Shown: positions 47,231 to 55,923, counted from the stretch's first letter. The stretch: 64,000 bases of DNA from Oceanihabitans iliipiscarium (GCF_042686125.1 NZ_JBHUOV010000001.1:1426001-1490000), one strand, 5' to 3'. Notes: generated by a model from the letters alone, not told the origin. Numbers and translations are program-made.

Positions 47231-47967
47231 AAATCTAATTTCTTTTTACGTAGTTCGAAGTTTTGTCCAAGATACACTTTACGTACCATTTCATCTTCGG
47301 CAAGTTCTTCAGGTTTTCCAGCTTTTAATATACCACCTTCAAACATTAAATAAGTTCTATCTGTAATGGCTAGTGTTTCTTGTACGTTGTGATCAGTTAT
47401 TAAAATACCAATATTCTTTTTGGTTAGCTTAGCTACAATACGTTGAATGTCTTCAACAGCAACAGGATCTACACCAGCAAAAGGTTCGTCTAATAAAATA
47501 AAACTAGGATCTGTGGCTAGAGCGCGAGCAATTTCAGTTCTACGACGTTCACCTCCTGAAAGTAAATCGCCACGATTTTTTCTAATATGACCTAAGCCAA
47601 ATTCTTCAATAAGCGATTCCATTTTATCACGTTGTTCTTTTTTACTTAACTTGGTGAGTTGTAGTACGCTTAAAATATTATCTTCAATACTCAGTTTTCT
47701 AAAAACTGAAGCTTCTTGTGCTAAATAGCCAATACCATTCTGAGCACGCTTATACATAGGGTATTTAGTGATTTCGGTATTGTCTAAAAAGATGGTGCCT
47801 CCATTAGGTTTAATAAGTCCAACTATCATATAAAACGATGTTGTTTTTCCTGCACCATTTGGACCTAAAAGTCCAACTATTTCTCCTTGATTAACTTCTA
47901 AAGAAACGTCTTTTACGACTTTTCGTCCATTATAGGACTTCATTAAATGTTCTGCTCTAAGCTTCAT
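47227..47967 (-). CDS. lptB: LPS export ABC transporter ATPase LptB
   Basis: Cytoplasmic ATPase of the LptB2FG complex that extracts lipopolysaccharide from the inner membrane. It has 246 residues: Walker A GPNGAGKTTSFYMIVGL, Q-loop YLAQEASVFRKL, signature LSGGERRRTEIARAL, Walker B FILLDEPFAGVDP and switch histidine ITDHNV. The wording and the lack of a C-terminal domain are typical of LptB. It is the last gene of a minus-strand run with tatC and kdsD, matching the LPS role of kdsD. Confidence 0.93.
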   Translation of the reverse strand: MKLRAEHLMKSYNGRKVVKDVSLEVNQGEIVGLLGPNGAGKTTSFYMIVGLIKPNGGTIFLDNTEITKYPMYKRAQNGIGYLAQEASVFRKLSIEDNILSVLQLTKLSKKEQRDKMESLIEEFGLGHIRKNRGDLLSGGERRRTEIARALATDPSFILLDEPFAGVDPVAVEDIQRIVAKLTKKNIGILITDHNVQETLAITDRTYLMFEGGILKAGKPEELAEDEMVRKVYLGQNFELRKKKLDF

Positions 47968-48040
47968 AGATTTAAACTAATGGCTAAAAATAATAAAATC
48001 AAACCGACTATTAGGCATACACTACTAATTTAAGTAAAGT

Positions 48041-48388
48041 TTAACCTTGGGCTTCTAAAGCATCCCAAAATTCATAAGCTTTACGTAAATGAGGAATAAC
48101 AATCGTTCCACCAATTAAATTTGCAATACTTAAGGCTTCAACAACTTGTTCTTTAGTTAACCCTTCGTTATAGCTTGCCTCTAAATGGTATTTTACACAA
48201 TCATCACAACGTAAAACCATCGAAGCCACAAGACCAAGTAGTTCTTTGGTTTTTTTGTCTAGACTGCCTTCCGCGAAAGCGTTAGTATCTAAATTAAAAA
48301 TACGCTTAATGACCTTATTATTATCTGCTAAAATTTTATCATTCATTTTTGAACGATACGCATTGAATTCATTAACAATATCAGACAT
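48041..48388 (-). CDS. Carboxymuconolactone decarboxylase / AhpD-like protein
   Basis: Small all-helical protein of 115 residues of the CMD/AhpD superfamily. The redox-type CxxC motif is LRCDDCVKYHLEASY, followed by GLTKEQVVEALSIANLIGG. The CxxC with a nearby His suggests AhpD-like peroxidase or disulfide activity rather than aromatic-ring decarboxylation. Its start overlaps the tatC stop by 8 bases, in a conserved flavobacterial neighbourhood. Substrate unknown. Confidence 0.85.
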   Translation of the reverse strand: MSDIVNEFNAYRSKMNDKILADNNKVIKRIFNLDTNAFAEGSLDKKTKELLGLVASMVLRCDDCVKYHLEASYNEGLTKEQVVEALSIANLIGGTIVIPHLRKAYEFWDALEAQG

Positions 48389-49208
48389 GTTTTTTTTCTT
48401 TTCTTTTTTGACTTTTAATCACAATTTTTGAAATGTATATACTTACTTGATAGAGTATTAATATTGGTATAGCGACAATAATTTGACTTGCAATGTCTGG
48501 AGGTGTGATGACAGCTGATAAGATAAGCACGATAACTAAAGCGTACTTTCGGTATTTCTTTAAAAATTCGGGTGTTACCAAGCCTATTCGGGTTAAAAAA
48601 TAGATGATTATTGGGAGTTCAAATATAATTCCTGAAGCGATAACAGTTGCTCTAACTAAACCAATATAACTGCTTAAATCAAAATCGTTATGCACTTGTT
48701 GACTTACCGAGTAGGTGCCTAGAAAGTTTATGGATAATGGTGTTACAATATAATAACCAAATAAGACACCAACAAAAAATAACAGTGATGAAATTATGAT
48801 AAATCCACTAGAGTGTTTACGTTCATTGGCATGCATGCCAGGACTAATAAAAGACCAAAGCTGATACAATACATAAGGAAATGCAATGATAAATCCAGCG
48901 TAAATAGAAGTCCAAAGGTGCGCAGAAAATTGACCAGCTAGAGTTCTACTCTGTATTTCGAAGGGAAAACTATCTCCACAAAAAGAAGATTCATCTATTC
49001 CTATAAACTGCGTTACATTACAGAGCCATCTGTAAGTAGGGAAATTCATGTCTTTAGGACCAAGAATAATAACGTCAAAAATAAAACCTTTAAATAAAAA
49101 AGCGACAGTTCCACAAAGAACAACAGCAATGCACATGCGCACTAAGTGCCATCTTAAATCTTCAAGATGATCTAAAAAAGACATCTCGTTAACATTCTTT
49201 TTCACCAT
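48381..49208 (-). CDS. tatC: Twin-arginine translocase subunit TatC
   Basis: Core receptor of the Tat export system, 275 residues with six membrane segments. The N-terminal motif FLDHLEDLRWHLVR is diagnostic, followed by the periplasmic loops and FELPIIIYFLTRIGLVTPEFLKK (recognised in parts). VILSAVITPPD is the conserved motif before the last segments. It starts at the stop of kdsD with a one-base overlap (ATAATGG region) and overlaps the CMD gene by 8 bases. tatA/B are not in the window. Confidence 0.93.
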   Translation of the reverse strand: MVKKNVNEMSFLDHLEDLRWHLVRMCIAVVLCGTVAFLFKGFIFDVIILGPKDMNFPTYRWLCNVTQFIGIDESSFCGDSFPFEIQSRTLAGQFSAHLWTSIYAGFIIAFPYVLYQLWSFISPGMHANERKHSSGFIIISSLLFFVGVLFGYYIVTPLSINFLGTYSVSQQVHNDFDLSSYIGLVRATVIASGIIFELPIIIYFLTRIGLVTPEFLKKYRKYALVIVLILSAVITPPDIASQIIVAIPILILYQVSIYISKIVIKSQKRKEKKHV

Positions 49209-50173
49209 TATATAATACCTTCTTTTATTAAGTCGTGTAGGTGAACCACTCCAGCATAATTTCCATTGTCTTCTGCAAGGAGCTGAGAAATACCATAAGT
49301 TTCTAAAACTTCCATGGCATCAACAGCCATTGCATTAACATCGATGCGTTTTGGGTTATTGCTCATAATGTCTTTTGCCGTTAGTTTAGAAAAATCATCA
49401 ACTTTGGTTAGCATACGACGTAAATCACCATCTGTAATTATTCCAACAATTTTACGGTCTTCTACAACAGCAGTAACACCAAGCATTTTTTCTGTAATCT
49501 CTACAATAACTTCTTTAATGCTAGTATTTGGTGTAACCATAGGCTTTTCATTAACAGAAGTTAAATCATGTACACGTAAATATAATTTTTTGCCTAAAGC
49601 ACCACCAGGATGGTATTTTGCAAAATCCTTGCTAGAAAAGCCACGTAGTTCTAATAAACATACAGCTAAGGCATCACCAATAACTAGTTGCGCTGTAGTA
49701 CTTGTAGTTGGTGCTAAATTATTTGGGCAAGCTTCCTTTTCAACAAATGCATTTAATACAAAATCAGCTTGTTGACCTAGAAACGAATCTTTGTTTCCAG
49801 TAATTGCAATCATCTTATTGTTAGCATTCTTTATTAAAGGAACTAGTACTTTAATCTCAGGTGTGTTTCCACTTTTTGATATACAAATAACAACATCATC
49901 TTCTAAGATTAATCCTAAGTCACCATGAATCGCATCTGCGGCATGCATGAAAATAGCAGGTGTGCCTGTTGAATTTAAGGTTGCTACTATTTTTGTTGCT
50001 ATAATGGCGCTTTTTCCAATACCTGTAATAATTACTCGCCCTTTCGATTGAAAAATAAGTTCAACCGAATTTGCAAAATCTTCATTAACTAGGTGCGACA
50101 AATTTAAGATTGCTTCGCTTTCCATTTCTATGGTTTGCTTCGCTGTAGTTATAATAGATTGCTTGCTGTTCAA
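49208..50173 (-). CDS. kdsD: Arabinose-5-phosphate isomerase (KpsF/GutQ/KdsD family)
   Basis: Converts ribulose-5-phosphate to arabinose-5-phosphate, the precursor of Kdo in LPS. The SIS domain has ITGIGKSAIIATKIVATL, HAADAIHGDLG and ICISKSGNTPE. Two CBS domains follow (about residues 200-321). The start is TTG at 50173: MNSKQSIITTAKQTIE fits the family's N-terminus, and the next in-frame Met is 16 residues in. It heads the minus-strand run with tatC, the CMD-like gene and lptB. Confidence 0.9.
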   Translation of the reverse strand: MNSKQSIITTAKQTIEMESEAILNLSHLVNEDFANSVELIFQSKGRVIITGIGKSAIIATKIVATLNSTGTPAIFMHAADAIHGDLGLILEDDVVICISKSGNTPEIKVLVPLIKNANNKMIAITGNKDSFLGQQADFVLNAFVEKEACPNNLAPTTSTTAQLVIGDALAVCLLELRGFSSKDFAKYHPGGALGKKLYLRVHDLTSVNEKPMVTPNTSIKEVIVEITEKMLGVTAVVEDRKIVGIITDGDLRRMLTKVDDFSKLTAKDIMSNNPKRIDVNAMAVDAMEVLETYGISQLLAEDNGNYAGVVHLHDLIKEGII

Positions 50174-50266
50174 AATTTATTAAATTTTTAGGTTGATGCT
50201 AATAAAGATTTTTTTATCTTTAATGTTGGTCAATAATTTTGTGCTACTTTATACTAAAGTATGGTG

Positions 50267-50274
50267 CAAAGCTA
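50267..50274 (-). promoter_or_regulatory. Putative -7 element TAGCTTTG upstream of kdsD
   Basis: On the minus strand the bases read TAGCTTTGCACC, an exact match to TAnnTTTG, and share the CTTTGCACC run with the element before the isomerase gene at 52651. No clear -33 TTG lies at 19-21 bases. The predicted leader to kdsD would be about 90 bases. Confidence 0.35.
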
Positions 50275-50370
50275 ACGAAAAAATCACGAGGTTGACTATA
50301 TACACTACTAATTAATAGCAAAAAGAATTAAGTGTATTTTATAAAAGAATACTAATATTAAATACAATTC

Positions 50371-52572
50371 ATGTCAATTATTGAGAAGGACTTACATGCT
50401 TCATTAAAAAAACATTTTGGTTTTGGAAATTTTAAAGGACTGCAAGAGGAAGTTATAAAGAGTCTATTGTCTGGGAATAATACTTTTGTTATTATGCCAA
50501 CAGGAGGAGGTAAATCTTTGTGTTATCAGCTACCAGCTTTAATGCAAGAAGGAACTGCAATTGTTGTTTCTCCTTTAATTGCCTTAATGAAAAATCAAGT
50601 CGATGCTATAAGAGGAACCTCTCATATAGATGGAATCGCTCATGTCTTAAATTCTTCACTTAATAAAACTGAAGTCAAACAAGTCAAACAAGATATTACT
50701 GATGGTGTAACTAAATTATTATATGTAGCACCAGAATCATTAACTAAAGAGGACAATGTAGAATTCTTACGGACAGTTAAAATTTCTTTTATGGCTGTCG
50801 ATGAAGCGCATTGTATTAGTGAATGGGGACACGATTTCAGACCTGAGTATAGAAATTTGAAGCATATTATTCAGCGTATAGGTGATAATATTCCGATTAT
50901 TGGACTGACAGCTACTGCAACGCCTAAAGTGCAAGAGGATATTCTTAAAAACCTAGGAATGAGTGACGCTACAACTTTTAAAGCATCATTTAACAGGCCA
51001 AATTTATATTATGAAATCAGGCCTAAAACAAAGAATGTTGATGCAGATATCATCCGTTTTATAAAACAAAATGAAGGCAAGTCTGGTATCGTATATTGTT
51101 TGAGTAGAAAACGAGTTGAAGAATTAGCTCAAGCCCTTCAAGTAAACGGAATTAAAGCTGTGCCTTATCATGCAGGATTAGATGCAAAAACTAGATCTAA
51201 ACACCAAGATATGTTCCTTATGGAAGATATTGATGTAGTCGTCGCTACGATAGCATTTGGAATGGGAATTGACAAACCAGATGTACGCTTTGTGATTCAT
51301 CATGATATTCCTAAAAGTATTGAAAGTTACTATCAAGAAACTGGTCGCGCAGGAAGAGATGGAGGAGAAGGCCATTGCCTCGCATATTATGCCTATAAGG
51401 ATATAGAAAAATTAGAGAAATTTATGTCAGGTAAACCAGTAGCAGAGCAAGAAATTGGTCAGGCTTTGTTGCAAGAAGTTGTTGCTTTTGCCGAAACGTC
51501 TATCTCTAGACGTAAATTTATTCTGCATTATTTTGGAGAAGCTTTTGATAATGCGACAGGTGATGGTGGAGATATGGATGATAATGTACGACATCCTAAA
51601 AAGCAATTAGAAGCTAAAGATGAAGTCAAACTACTTTTAGAAATAGTAGATAGTACTAATGATACATATAAATCTAAAGATTTAGTAAATGTTATTATTG
51701 GTAAAGAAAATGCACTAATAAATTCACATAAAACTCACGAGCAACCTTTTTTTGGTAAAGGAAAACATCACGATAAATTATATTGGATGGCTTTAGTGAG
51801 ACAAGTTTTAGTTGCTGGTTTTCTAAATAAAGATATTGAAACTTATGGTGTAATTAAGTTAAATGATGAAGGAAGGGATTTTATAAAAAACCCTAAATCG
51901 TTTATGATGACTGAAGACCATGTGTTTGATCAAGAAAATGACGATTCAATTATTACAGCTGCTAAAGGTGGAGGTGGAGTTGCAGACGAGACTTTAATGA
52001 AAATGCTGAAAGAGTTACGAAAGAAAAATGCAAAGAAATTAGAAATTCCACCATTTGTTATTTTTCAAGATCCTTCCTTAGAAGATATGTCTTTAAAATA
52101 TCCTGTTACACTCGAAGAACTTTCTAATGTTCATGGTGTTGGTGATGGTAAAGCAAAAAAATATGGAAAAGATTTCATTGATTTAATTAAGCGTTATGTT
52201 GAAGATAATGATATTGTAAGACCAGACGATATGGTTGTTAAATCAACAGGAAGTAATTCAGCATTAAAATTGTATATCATTCAGAATGTAGATAGAAAAT
52301 TACCTTTAAGTGATATCTCTTCTGCAAAAGGTATGGAAATGCCAGATTTTATTAAAGAAATGGAAGCCATTGTGTTTTCAGGTACTAAGCTCAATATAGA
52401 TTATTGGATTAATGATATTCTAGACGAAGATCAACAAGAAGAAATTCATGACTATTTTATGGAAGCCGAAACTGATAAAATTGATGTTGCTATTGAAGAG
52501 TTTGATGGTGATTATGATGATGAAGAGTTGCGTCTTTACCGAATAAAGTTTATTAGTGAAGTTGCTAATTAA
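50371..52572 (+). CDS. recQ: ATP-dependent DNA helicase RecQ
   Basis: 3'-5' DNA helicase of 733 residues acting in recombination and fork repair. Walker A is MPTGGGKSLCYQLPAL, the aromatic-rich loop and motif II are DEAHCISEWGHDFRPEY, and motif VI is YYQETGRAGRDG. A zinc/winged-helix (RQC-like) region and an HRDC-like helical region (ISSAKGMEMPDFIKEMEAI) follow. The usual RQC zinc cysteines are not evident: ARPALRRKFILHYFGE-type spacing is kept (ISRRKFILHYFGEAF) but without the Cys cluster. This is seen in many Bacteroidota RecQ proteins. Monocistronic, divergent from kdsD. Confidence 0.92.
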   Translation: MSIIEKDLHASLKKHFGFGNFKGLQEEVIKSLLSGNNTFVIMPTGGGKSLCYQLPALMQEGTAIVVSPLIALMKNQVDAIRGTSHIDGIAHVLNSSLNKTEVKQVKQDITDGVTKLLYVAPESLTKEDNVEFLRTVKISFMAVDEAHCISEWGHDFRPEYRNLKHIIQRIGDNIPIIGLTATATPKVQEDILKNLGMSDATTFKASFNRPNLYYEIRPKTKNVDADIIRFIKQNEGKSGIVYCLSRKRVEELAQALQVNGIKAVPYHAGLDAKTRSKHQDMFLMEDIDVVVATIAFGMGIDKPDVRFVIHHDIPKSIESYYQETGRAGRDGGEGHCLAYYAYKDIEKLEKFMSGKPVAEQEIGQALLQEVVAFAETSISRRKFILHYFGEAFDNATGDGGDMDDNVRHPKKQLEAKDEVKLLLEIVDSTNDTYKSKDLVNVIIGKENALINSHKTHEQPFFGKGKHHDKLYWMALVRQVLVAGFLNKDIETYGVIKLNDEGRDFIKNPKSFMMTEDHVFDQENDDSIITAAKGGGGVADETLMKMLKELRKKNAKKLEIPPFVIFQDPSLEDMSLKYPVTLEELSNVHGVGDGKAKKYGKDFIDLIKRYVEDNDIVRPDDMVVKSTGSNSALKLYIIQNVDRKLPLSDISSAKGMEMPDFIKEMEAIVFSGTKLNIDYWINDILDEDQQEEIHDYFMEAETDKIDVAIEEFDGDYDDEELRLYRIKFISEVAN

Positions 52573-52622
52573 CAGTCTGTAAAATTTCAGTTGAGGGCAT
52601 TCGTTAATCATAAATCATTCCG

Positions 52623-52630
52623 TATCTTTG
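52623..52630 (+). promoter_or_regulatory. Putative -7 element TATCTTTG upstream of the PPIase gene
   Basis: TATCTTTG is an exact match to the Bacteroidota -7 consensus TAnnTTTG and is followed by CACC. The gene's ATG is 20 bases downstream. No convincing -33 TTG is present at 19-21 bases, so this is a partial match. Confidence 0.45.
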
Positions 52631-52650
52631 CACCTTATTAAAAATACAAT

Positions 52651-53589
52651 ATGATGCAAGACGGTTTATACGCAAAATTTAATACTACAAAAGGCGAAAT
52701 TATAGTCGCTTTAGAATATCAAAAAACACCAGGAACAGTAGGTAACTTTGTAGCTTTGGCTGAAGGAAATTTAGAGAATTCAGTAAAACCTCAAGGAACA
52801 CCTTATTATAATGGTTTAAAGTTTCATAGAGTTATTCCCGATTTTATGATTCAAGGTGGTTGTCCACAAGGTACAGGTACTGGAAATCCGGGTTATAAGT
52901 TTGACGATGAGTTTCATCCTGATTTAAAACACGATGCTCCAGGTGTTTTATCGATGGCTAATGCAGGGCCTGGAACTAATGGAAGTCAGTTTTTTATTAC
53001 ACATATAGAAACGCCATGGTTAGATAATAATCATACGGTTTTTGGTAAAGTAGTTGAAGGTCAAAACGTAGTCGATTCAATTGCTCAAGGTGATGAGATT
53101 ACAACTTTAGAGATTATAAGAGTAGGTGCGGAAGCAGAGGCATTTCAAGCTGTTGAATCGTTTAGAACTTTTGAAGGATCTCGCGAAAAACGTCTTGCTG
53201 AAGCAAAAGCGAAACAAGAAGCCGAACTAGATAAAATTGCTCAAGGATTTAGTAAAACAGATAGTGGTTTGCGTTACCAAATTCTTCAAGAAGGTAATGG
53301 TGCAAAAGCAGAAAAAGGAAAAATGGTTTCTGTACACTATAAAGGGCAGTTGGCTGATGGAACTGTGTTTGACTCATCATACAAAAGAAAAGAACCTATA
53401 GAATTTCCTTTAGGTGTTGGACAAGTTATTCCAGGTTGGGATGAAGGTGTACAATTATTAAAAATAGGAGATAAGGCACGTTTTGTAATTCCTAGTCATT
53501 TAGCCTATGGAAGTCAAGGAGCAGGTGGTGTTATTCCGCCAGATGCAACTTTAGTTTTTGATGTTGAGCTCATGGATGTGAAAGGCTAA
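52651..53589 (+). CDS. Dual-family peptidyl-prolyl isomerase (cyclophilin-FKBP fusion)
   Basis: One protein of 312 residues joining two unrelated prolyl-isomerase folds. Residues 1-150 are a cyclophilin (FHRVIPDFMIQGGCPQGTGTG, ANAGPGTNGSQFFITHIETP, DNNHTVFGKVVEG). Residues 150-200 are a charged, helical linker (EKRLAEAKAKQEAELDKIAQ). Residues 200-312 are an FKBP domain (VSVHYKGQLADGTVFDSS, VIPGWDEGVQLLKIGDKARF, LAYGSQGAGGVIPP). No signal peptide is seen, so it is probably cytoplasmic. Dual-family immunophilins of this order are known from flavobacteria. Confidence 0.92.
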   Translation: MMQDGLYAKFNTTKGEIIVALEYQKTPGTVGNFVALAEGNLENSVKPQGTPYYNGLKFHRVIPDFMIQGGCPQGTGTGNPGYKFDDEFHPDLKHDAPGVLSMANAGPGTNGSQFFITHIETPWLDNNHTVFGKVVEGQNVVDSIAQGDEITTLEIIRVGAEAEAFQAVESFRTFEGSREKRLAEAKAKQEAELDKIAQGFSKTDSGLRYQILQEGNGAKAEKGKMVSVHYKGQLADGTVFDSSYKRKEPIEFPLGVGQVIPGWDEGVQLLKIGDKARFVIPSHLAYGSQGAGGVIPPDATLVFDVELMDVKG

Positions 53590-53632
53590 TTGGGTTTTTC
53601 ACCTATTGAAGTAACAAAATTTTAAAAAAATC

Positions 53633-53659
53633 GTCTCATTATTAATGAGACTTTTTTTT
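53633..53659 (+). terminator. Rho-independent terminator after the PPIase gene
   Basis: A perfect 8-base stem GTCTCATT (53633-53640) and AATGAGAC (53644-53651) with a 3-base loop, followed by eight T. It lies 44 bases after the isomerase stop. An ATG inside the stem (53645) opens a frame into the next gene but is not a credible start. Confidence 0.85.
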
Positions 53660-53695
53660 GCTTATTATGTAATCAATCTAAAAAAATCAATCCAC

Positions 53696-54403
53696 ATGAA
53701 AACCACACTTTTTTCTTTATTTCTAATAGTCATCCTTTCAAGTTGCTCTAAAAATATAGATTATTCTCCAGAGTATATGGCTCAAACATCAGGACGTTAC
53801 TTGTACTCTCAAGATGAATTAATCGAGATCTATTACAACGATAAGAAGCTGTTTTTAAAATGGAGAGGTGCAGACAATGTACGACCAGTCATTTTAGACG
53901 AGGAAACTTTTTTTGTGCCAGATATGTATAAGAAGTTCCGATTTGTTCAACATCCTGAAACGCAAAAACGCTATTTATCTATTCTTTCAGAAAATCCAAA
54001 CGACCCGATTACTTATGATTATTTAAAAGTTGATGATACATTTAAAACACCTAGCATGTATTTGAAGACTAATGAATATGATAAGGCTTTAGCAGGATAT
54101 TTAGAAATTCAAAAACAAGATTCTACTAGTGTTTTGTTAGACGAAAGAGAGTTTAATAGCCTTGGTTATGAATTTTTAAGAAAAAAGGAATACCAAAATG
54201 CGATAAATGTGTTTAAAATTAATGTCGCTTTATATCCTGAAAGTGATAATACTTATGATAGTTTAGCTGATGCGTATTTACATCAAGGCGATAGCTTACA
54301 AGCTTTTGTTAATTATAGTAAAGCATTAGAGTATAATAATAGTAATAGAAGAGCTAAAAAGTTTGTTGAAGTATATAAGAAGAAAACTAAAAAAACGGAT
54401 TAA
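53696..54403 (+). CDS. TPR-containing lipoprotein
   Basis: Predicted lipoprotein of 235 residues: MKTTLFSLFLIVILSSC is a type II signal with lipobox Cys at residue 17. The middle part (about 25-110) is beta-rich and unassigned (YYNDKKLFLKWRGADNVRP). The C-terminal half holds two to three TPR-like helical hairpins (YDKALAGYLEIQKQD, YQNAINVFKINVALYPESDN, SLQAFVNYSKALEYNNSN). The start was moved to ATG 53696 because the in-frame ATG at 53645 lies inside the upstream terminator. TPRs suggest protein binding in the periplasm; function unknown. Flanked by terminators on both sides. Confidence 0.78.
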   Translation: MKTTLFSLFLIVILSSCSKNIDYSPEYMAQTSGRYLYSQDELIEIYYNDKKLFLKWRGADNVRPVILDEETFFVPDMYKKFRFVQHPETQKRYLSILSENPNDPITYDYLKVDDTFKTPSMYLKTNEYDKALAGYLEIQKQDSTSVLLDEREFNSLGYEFLRKKEYQNAINVFKINVALYPESDNTYDSLADAYLHQGDSLQAFVNYSKALEYNNSNRRAKKFVEVYKKKTKKTD

Positions 54404-54417
54404 AGTTTTATGATTCT

Positions 54418-54445
54418 AGCACTTCAATTTGAAGTGCTTTTTTTT
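54418..54445 (+). terminator. Rho-independent terminator after the TPR lipoprotein
   Basis: A perfect 8-base stem AGCACTTC (54418-54425) and GAAGTGCT (54431-54438) around a 5-base loop, running into eight T. It sits 14 bases after the lipoprotein stop and 10 bases before the next ATG, so the next gene's promoter must overlap or lie within this region. Confidence 0.87.
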
Positions 54446-54455
54446 ATATTTAAAA

Positions 54456-54998
54456 ATGACAAATTTAGAACTTAATCAACTTCGTTTTCCTATAGGACTA
54501 TTTGATTGTCCTGTTGAAATTTCAAAAGCAGATATTCAAAAATGGATTGCCGTTTTAGAACAGTTTCCTAATCGATTAGAGCAACTGGTAAGTCCGCTTA
54601 ATGATGAGCAATTAGACACACTATATAGACCTGGTGGTTGGACAATAAGACAAGTTGTACATCATCTTTCTGACAGCCATCATCATAGTTATATTAGATT
54701 TAAATGGGCTTTGACCGAAGATAAACCTGTCATAAAGTATTATTATGAACAGCTTTGGGCAGAACTAGATGACGCTAAATATGCACCAATAGAGATGTCT
54801 TTAAGTCACTTGAAATCAGTGCATTTAAAGCTTGTTTATTTGCTTAAAAGTTTAAGTACTTCAGATTTGAATAAAAGCTTTATTCATCCAGAACATAACG
54901 AAGAAGTTGTATTAAAAAAGAATATCGGAATCTACGCATGGCACTGCAATCATCACTATGCACATATTGCTAATTTGTTGAAAAGAAAAGCGTGGTAA
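54456..54998 (+). CDS. DinB-superfamily protein (YfiT/BstA-like, putative metal-dependent transferase)
   Basis: Four-helix-bundle protein of 180 residues of the DinB/YfiT family. The three metal-binding histidine positions are apparent: the VVHHLSDSHHHSY region in the second helix, and HCNHHYAHI near the C-terminus. RPGGWTIRQVVHHL is a family hallmark. YfiT/BstA members are nickel- or zinc-binding thiol transferases (bacillithiol transferase in Bacillus) or hydrolases; the substrate here is unknown. ATG 54456 was chosen because the upstream part of the frame is inside the terminator. Confidence 0.85.
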   Translation: MTNLELNQLRFPIGLFDCPVEISKADIQKWIAVLEQFPNRLEQLVSPLNDEQLDTLYRPGGWTIRQVVHHLSDSHHHSYIRFKWALTEDKPVIKYYYEQLWAELDDAKYAPIEMSLSHLKSVHLKLVYLLKSLSTSDLNKSFIHPEHNEEVVLKKNIGIYAWHCNHHYAHIANLLKRKAW

Positions 54999-55001
54999 TT
55001 T

Positions 55002-55328
55002 TTACTTTGTTTTTAAAGACATCACGTAATCGTAACTTTCATTAAGTAAATTCACAATGGTTTTTTCATCGTTCCACAAGTGTTCAGGAATTAAAATATA
55101 ACCACGCATAACAGCACCATAAGAATGATAAACTGTAGTGTCAAACTTCTTGATGTAATGGTCTTGAACTTCTTTTGAGAATCGAATGCCAATTTCACCA
55201 GCTTTATTGAAGAGTGAAAACATATATCCATTTGCCGAGGTGTAAGGCATCGTTTTTCCTAATCTTTTAAATCGTGAGCATTGAGCGACAAGGTCATCAT
55301 AAATTTTTAGTTTATTTTGATAATCCAT
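55002..55328 (-). CDS. Small conserved protein, possibly TfoX-like fold
   Basis: Cytoplasmic protein of 108 residues. The core GKTMPYTSANGYMFSLFN followed by GEIGIRFSKEVQDHYIKKF, and later YGAVMRGYILIPEHL, resembles small TfoX/Sxy N-terminal-like proteins common in Bacteroidota. No function is known to me. The frame is also open to a TTG at 55343, which directly abuts the stop of the small gene upstream. ATG 55328 is preferred, but a coupled TTG start is possible. Confidence 0.6.
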   Translation of the reverse strand: MDYQNKLKIYDDLVAQCSRFKRLGKTMPYTSANGYMFSLFNKAGEIGIRFSKEVQDHYIKKFDTTVYHSYGAVMRGYILIPEHLWNDEKTIVNLLNESYDYVMSLKTK

Positions 55329-55343
55329 TTCTATAATACTCAA

Positions 55344-55469
55344 TTAATTAGAATCGTCAGTCTTGTTTTTATCATCCTTTTTCATGCTCAAATATCGCGT
55401 TACCAATCTTACTCCTAATCTTGCAAAAAGGATAACAGCGAAAATCATTACTATGTCAAATCCGTTCAT
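55344..55469 (-). CDS. 41-residue single-span membrane protein
   Basis: Short frame reading MNGFDIVMIFAVILFARLGV, then RLVTRYLSMKKDDKNKTDDSN. It has one hydrophobic helix (about residues 5-20) followed by a basic then polar tail, so it would sit in the inner membrane with the charged tail in the cytoplasm. Supporting its reality: an exact TAnnTTTG element (TACCTTTG) about 20 bases upstream, and a neat junction with the downstream gene, whose frame starts at the very next base. Function unknown. Confidence 0.5.
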   Translation of the reverse strand: MNGFDIVMIFAVILFARLGVRLVTRYLSMKKDDKNKTDDSN

Positions 55470-55489
55470 AAATCATGGTCTATTAAAGA

Positions 55490-55497
55490 CAAAGGTA
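55490..55497 (-). promoter_or_regulatory. Putative -7 element TACCTTTG
   Basis: Minus-strand TACCTTTG matches TAnnTTTG exactly and lies 21 bases before the ATG of the 41-residue membrane protein. The -33 position has no clear TTG. It would serve that gene and the TfoX-like gene after it. Confidence 0.4.
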
Positions 55498-55557
55498 GTC
55501 AAAAGCTAAGGACTCCTTGTTCAGATTAATTCAAATTTAACATAGTTGTAAGAAGGC

Positions 55558-55923
55558 TTACTTTGTTTTAATGATGCCATTTCGATATAAATCTAAGGCT
55601 TCATTTATGAGGTTTGTTATCTTAGTTATTGGTACATCCTCATTGGGATTGATTCGTAAAGTTTTCATTCGTTTTCTAGATCCAACTTCTAATTCGGAAT
55701 GATTTAAATGTTTGCCTTCGACAAATAATATGTAGGGTTCATGCGATTTTTTATCAATCCATAAATAGCAAAACATTTTATTTTTATAGCAAAAGCAAGG
55801 CATGCTATATTTTCTAGTTTCTGAGGTGTCTTGATCTTGGTTTAAAATAAGATCACGTAATAATAGCAAGCAACTTCGATTAGGTTCTTCTTGGTTCAAG
55901 TAGAAATTGTCTGTTGTGGCCAT
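55558..55923 (-). CDS. DUF1801 (YdhG-like) domain protein
   Basis: Protein of 121 residues of the DUF1801/YdhG family. NFYLNQEEPNRSCLLLLRDL, TRKYSMPCFCYKNKMFCYLW, then EPYILFVEGKHLNH are the recognisable blocks. It is soluble, has no catalytic motif that I can name, and the family function is not known. It lies 24 bases downstream of the helical protein gene on the same strand, so the two may be co-transcribed. Confidence 0.75.
   Translation of the reverse strand: MATTDNFYLNQEEPNRSCLLLLRDLILNQDQDTSETRKYSMPCFCYKNKMFCYLWIDKKSHEPYILFVEGKHLNHSELEVGSRKRMKTLRINPNEDVPITKITNLINEALDLYRNGIIKTK

Noticed and set aside
49314..49775. Plus-strand frame of 153 codons opposite kdsD
   Set aside because: Antisense shadow of the SIS/CBS gene; Ser/Thr-rich translation without motifs.
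53645..53695. Upstream ATG extending the TPR lipoprotein by 17 residues
   Set aside because: It lies within the stem of a Rho-independent terminator and would place residues in front of a perfect lipoprotein signal.
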